Assembly (NCBI GenBank): GCA_032191485.1
Contig: JAVDOI010000020.1
Coordinates: 4,408,426-4,472,425 of the forward strand
Origin: Leptoclinus maculatus
Lineage: Eukaryota > Chordata > Actinopteri > Perciformes > Stichaeidae
Reading direction: 5' to 3'
Length of the DNA: 64,000 nucleotides
The notes under the pieces were generated by a model. It was given only the letters and a program-made list of their open reading frames with translations, ran no database searches and was not told where the DNA came from. This document shows, in pieces, positions 60,961 through 64,000 of this stretch. Numbering within the stretch: the first letter of the stretch is position 1; each line of letters begins with the position of its first letter. Position numbers and translations under genes: made by a program.

Positions 60961-61610
60961 GGATCAGATCAGCACAAAATAAATAAAGGGAGCAAATATG
61001 ACTTTTAGAGATCCCTGATCACGTTATGTAGCCGCCGATACTAATTGCCGATCCATATTGTTGTTTGATTATAGCAGCTGGTCTACAAGGCTTCAGACTA
61101 TTTTATTTTTTTTGCCACCGTCCCAAAAATCATTTCAACCACAGAACATTGTAAATGTTATTCTGTTACTTTGTTATAGTCATCGATTAATATATTCTTT
61201 CCCTCATAAAAACACAAAATTCAAATAAGGAAATAAAAGATTGTATTTTTATGGATTAAAACAAATCTTGTCGTCAGTAGTTTTAATTATGTATCATAAG
61301 CTGCTTAGAGCTCGTGTAAACAGCTCATAATTCATCTCTAATATCTATCTTATATCGCTCTCATCTTCAAACAACTGGATTCATGAGATCACGTGAACGC
61401 ATCACATGAACACATCATGTGAACACATCATGATAACGTTATAATTTACCTTCGCCCAGTACTCATTTTCACTGAACAGAGCCTGAACGCATCATAATAT
61501 AACATTCATTCATTCTCCTCCTGTCACTTTCAACACGGATTAGTTGTTTACAATGTAACATTATCAGAGATCGGCGACTAGAAAAAAGCGTTAATGACGT
61601 CCTGATCGCA
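60961..61610 (+). repeat. dispersed repeat, longest copy
   Basis: Its left part (60,961-61,117) is the inverse of 57,870-58,049 and its right part (61,424-61,600) matches 35,574-35,760 directly. The three sites therefore appear to be fragments of one larger element at least 640 bp long. It is AT-rich, has no intact ORF, and its ends are not resolved. It contains a small minisatellite at 61,388-61,434, three units of about 15 bp with a CATCAYRTGAAC core. Confidence 0.6.
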
Positions 61611-62172
61611 TATTTTACTGAATATTTGCGGATAACAACGTCGGTAAAACTTTACTACTTACTGAGGCGGCTTGTTTACCATCGTTCTTCCTTGTTCCCT
61701 TGTTCCCTTCTATCCTTGTATCCTATGTACAGTAAAAAGCTGGCTCGGTCATTTGTGTGCTGTGGGTGCTGGTCATATAGATGCTGGGGCTCTGCCACAC
61801 CTGTGGTCGAAACTCGTGTTATTTTGTAACGGTGCATTTCTATTTCAGTAGTCTCTGGATTGCTGGGTGTGTGTGAAGTAATCCACTATAAAATGTCATC
61901 GCACCCAACATGTTCCCCTGATCACGCTGTTAGCCCGTCTGTAATCTGTCCAGCTCTGGTTCTGATGTATGAACAGGTCTCAAGTGTCCCAGAAGCATCA
62001 GCGCACACTGAACTCCGGTTTCCTGGGCCGTATCTCTGTGACAGCCATCAGGCTTTTATAGTTTTCTTACCTCCATTTTCTTCCTGTCATCCTTTAATAA
62101 TTTGATTTCCGCCAGCCATGCCTCAATCTCAGTCTGAGATCGTTCTCCTGCTTCTCCTCTTTATCCTCTCAG
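61611..62172. other. non-coding, no gene seen
   Basis: Unique sequence ending in a good pyrimidine tract and CAG (62,147-62,172). Confidence 0.5.
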
Positions 62173-62185
62173 AACGGTGTTCAAG
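62173..62185 (+). other. possible 13-nt microexon
   Basis: A strong pyrimidine tract and TCTCAG acceptor, then AACGGTGTTCAAG, then a GTAAAG donor. The length is not a multiple of three. Splicing evidence is needed, and it may simply be a decoy acceptor. Confidence 0.12.
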
Positions 62186-62469
62186 GTAAAGTACGTCGGG
62201 GAGCAGCTGCTCACAAAGTTACGACTTTGATAACATTACCTTTGCTGGGAGAACCACCACGGCCCGACTCTTGTGAAGTCTTCACAAGTCATGTTTTCAA
62301 AGACACAAGGGATCAAGGACACAATTTCAATAATGACAGGAACATATTGCATGTATGAAAATCAAGATGGTGATGTTTTAACCAGGTCTATTTGGATTGG
62401 AAACTAATTAAATGATGCTAACACAATGACATTCATCCCTGACTGTAAGAGAAAAGCTCTTTTCACACT

Positions 62470-62740
62470 GAACCCTGTGCTAAATGATGGTTCAAACCTC
62501 TCGTATGCCAGGCTTTATCTGATTGAAGGCTACATTTATTGAGTGTGTCAGACCGCTGATCTGTCTGGATGAATCAGATGTTCAGGATGAACTGGCCCGT
62601 GACTGCACATCATATTCGTCTTATGGCTGCCATTTAATAAGATGTAATCAAGTATCTCAGAAAATGGCTTTTGAGGCACGAGCACAGACGGATCAGAGTA
62701 GAATCTCTGCAACACGCTTTAACCCCGGCATACATTTTTA
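62470..62740. promoter_or_regulatory. candidate conserved non-coding element
   Basis: A repeat-free block with motifs such as GGCTGCCATTTAATAAGATG and TAATCAAG. It looks like enhancer-type conserved sequence. Untested. Confidence 0.22.
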
Positions 62741-63540
62741 AAATCATCAATCGTGTATTTTTGATGTGTGCGATTATGAGAGACGGGGATGGACCAGCGA
62801 GTTAAGATCAGCTGCGCTTTATCTGTTCAAGGCCCGAAACTAGATCGGACCAAAGACAAAAATGTCACCGGCTGAGAGCCGATGACACCTTTAAGGGTGG
62901 CGTTATGATGATGATGATGATGGATCCGAGCGCCGTGACGACATTGCTGTTTAACGAGCACAGTAGAGCCGGTGATGGTGGAACATGTGAGCTCCGTTTT
63001 GTTTTGCGGTGTTGAGAAGACGAATGGGGCAGAGATTGGCCAGGACAGCTACATGTTCATTCAGCTTGTCTCGCCGCCTCTGAAGATAATACAAAATGCA
63101 TCTTGAAGCAATTCAAATGGATTTTTCCTATTTTGAATCCAACTTAATGGACTATTTTTCATCCTTGTTGTTTTCTTGCTGTGCAATGATTTTAGTTTGA
63201 ATTACAGATCCTCATCCCTGCTGAACTCAATATGACCTCTGTCATCTTCATTTGTTATCACTTGTAGATATGAAATACTTTACATTGTAAATGATTCCGC
63301 TTAGCATTATGGAAAATAGCATTCTGTGAGAAATCATTTAAATAAACGTTTGGTGCTGTCTAAAGGCCATCTGTGGAAGCTGACCAAAGCATGTGTAAAG
63401 GTGGGTATATATTGGGAAAAGGAATGCACTGAAAAAACTAATATTAAGAAGATAAAAGAAATGAAATAACAAATGTTGATGGAGAGCCTGGGGGGGGGAA
63501 TGCTGGAAATGCAGAGCAGAAAATTGATACGTCTGAAAGT
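62741..63540. other. non-coding, no gene seen
   Basis: A short (GAT)n at 62,904-62,923 and poly-G at 63,491-63,498. Otherwise AT-rich unique DNA. Confidence 0.5.
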
Positions 63541-63910
63541 GGTTGTAAATGTTCATTTGGAGGTTTGCTCGATGGCTCGGCCGGCTGTAAGCCGTGCGGC
63601 GGAAATGAATCTTAAAACGTCTCAGTGTTGCTTTCCTCCGCTGCCATTAAATGACATTTTTTCAAAGCCAAAATCGATGCTGCGATGGAACAAGACGGGT
63701 GCGGGTGAATGGCTCTCGCGCGTTCAACAGTTTGTGGCAGTGAAAGCAAACACTTAAAAATAATGCTGCCGCGCTACCACCCTCTCCCCGCTTCACATTT
63801 GTTCCCCATATTATCAGCCCTTCTCACTCTCCACCAACACTCATTACGCTGCTGGCCCGCCTAACGACAGCAAGAGATGAGTTTTTGAGTTGGAAGGCGG
63901 CCAAAAAAAC
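63541..63910. promoter_or_regulatory. candidate conserved non-coding element
   Basis: A repeat-free block with CCATTAAATGACATT, AAAATCGATGCTGCGATGG and CTCATTACGCTGCTGG. An open frame crosses it but lacks splice sites or recognisable protein. Inference only. Confidence 0.22.
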
Positions 63911-64000
63911 ATCCACTCTACTTGCCTATTTCCCATTTAGTTTCCTCTTCCAACAGGATGGAGTGGGGAATTGCTCGGCTGATATTTTAGACTGAATAGC

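Overview
The window looks like intronic or intergenic DNA from a ray-finned (teleost) fish. The evidence is the very dense and very long CA/GT microsatellites (several pure arrays of 120-210 bp), a degenerate DANA/mermaid-type SINE tail, a fragment of a fish-type LINE with an FADD reverse-transcriptase motif, other interspersed repeats, and GT-AG splice signals around short open segments. Nothing resembles a prokaryotic operon and there is no complete multi-exon gene. Nearly all long open frames are translations of (GT)n or (CT)n arrays or of pyrimidine-rich tracts.

Layout. 1-12 kb is unique non-coding sequence with microsatellites. The best coding signals in the left half are two short plus-strand exon candidates at 12,031-12,110 and 26,682-26,789. 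Their translations recall, from memory only, the region of AF4/FMR2 (AFF) nuclear proteins just before and across the conserved acidic LSS(S/D)EEE motif. If that is right, 12-35 kb is intronic DNA of a plus-strand AFF-type gene whose other exons lie outside, but the two exons do not join in frame through their strongest splice sites.

20.8-34.7 kb holds a near-identical direct duplication: 20,977-27,245 and 28,200-34,693. The first copy ends exactly at a round 200-N gap (27,246-27,445). The copies differ mostly by single-base indels, and the second is about 225 bp longer. I read this as an assembly artefact, two overlapping contig ends left unmerged, rather than a biological duplication. The exon at 26.7 kb is open in copy 1 and broken by four indels in copy 2.

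34.7-64 kb is repeat-rich. It contains a 350-bp CT array, a CTCF-like site next to a consensus splice donor (39.3 kb), several weak exon candidates (39.3, 43.4 minus strand, 44.4 and 44.9 kb) and a LINE interrupted by another teleost repeat (47.8-48.7 kb). It also has an unrecognised small intronless gene candidate with a C-terminal membrane anchor in a shifted frame (53.65-54.04 kb), a SINE fragment directly after it, three dispersed copies of one unknown repeat (35.6, 57.9 and 61 kb), and a roughly 400-bp element with short terminal inverted repeats (60.06-60.46 kb). Several AT-rich, homeodomain-site-like blocks look like conserved non-coding elements, but conservation could not be tested.

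No pathway or gene cluster is encoded here. The observations most worth checking are the false duplication, the small membrane-anchored ORF, the AFF-like exons and the nested repeats.
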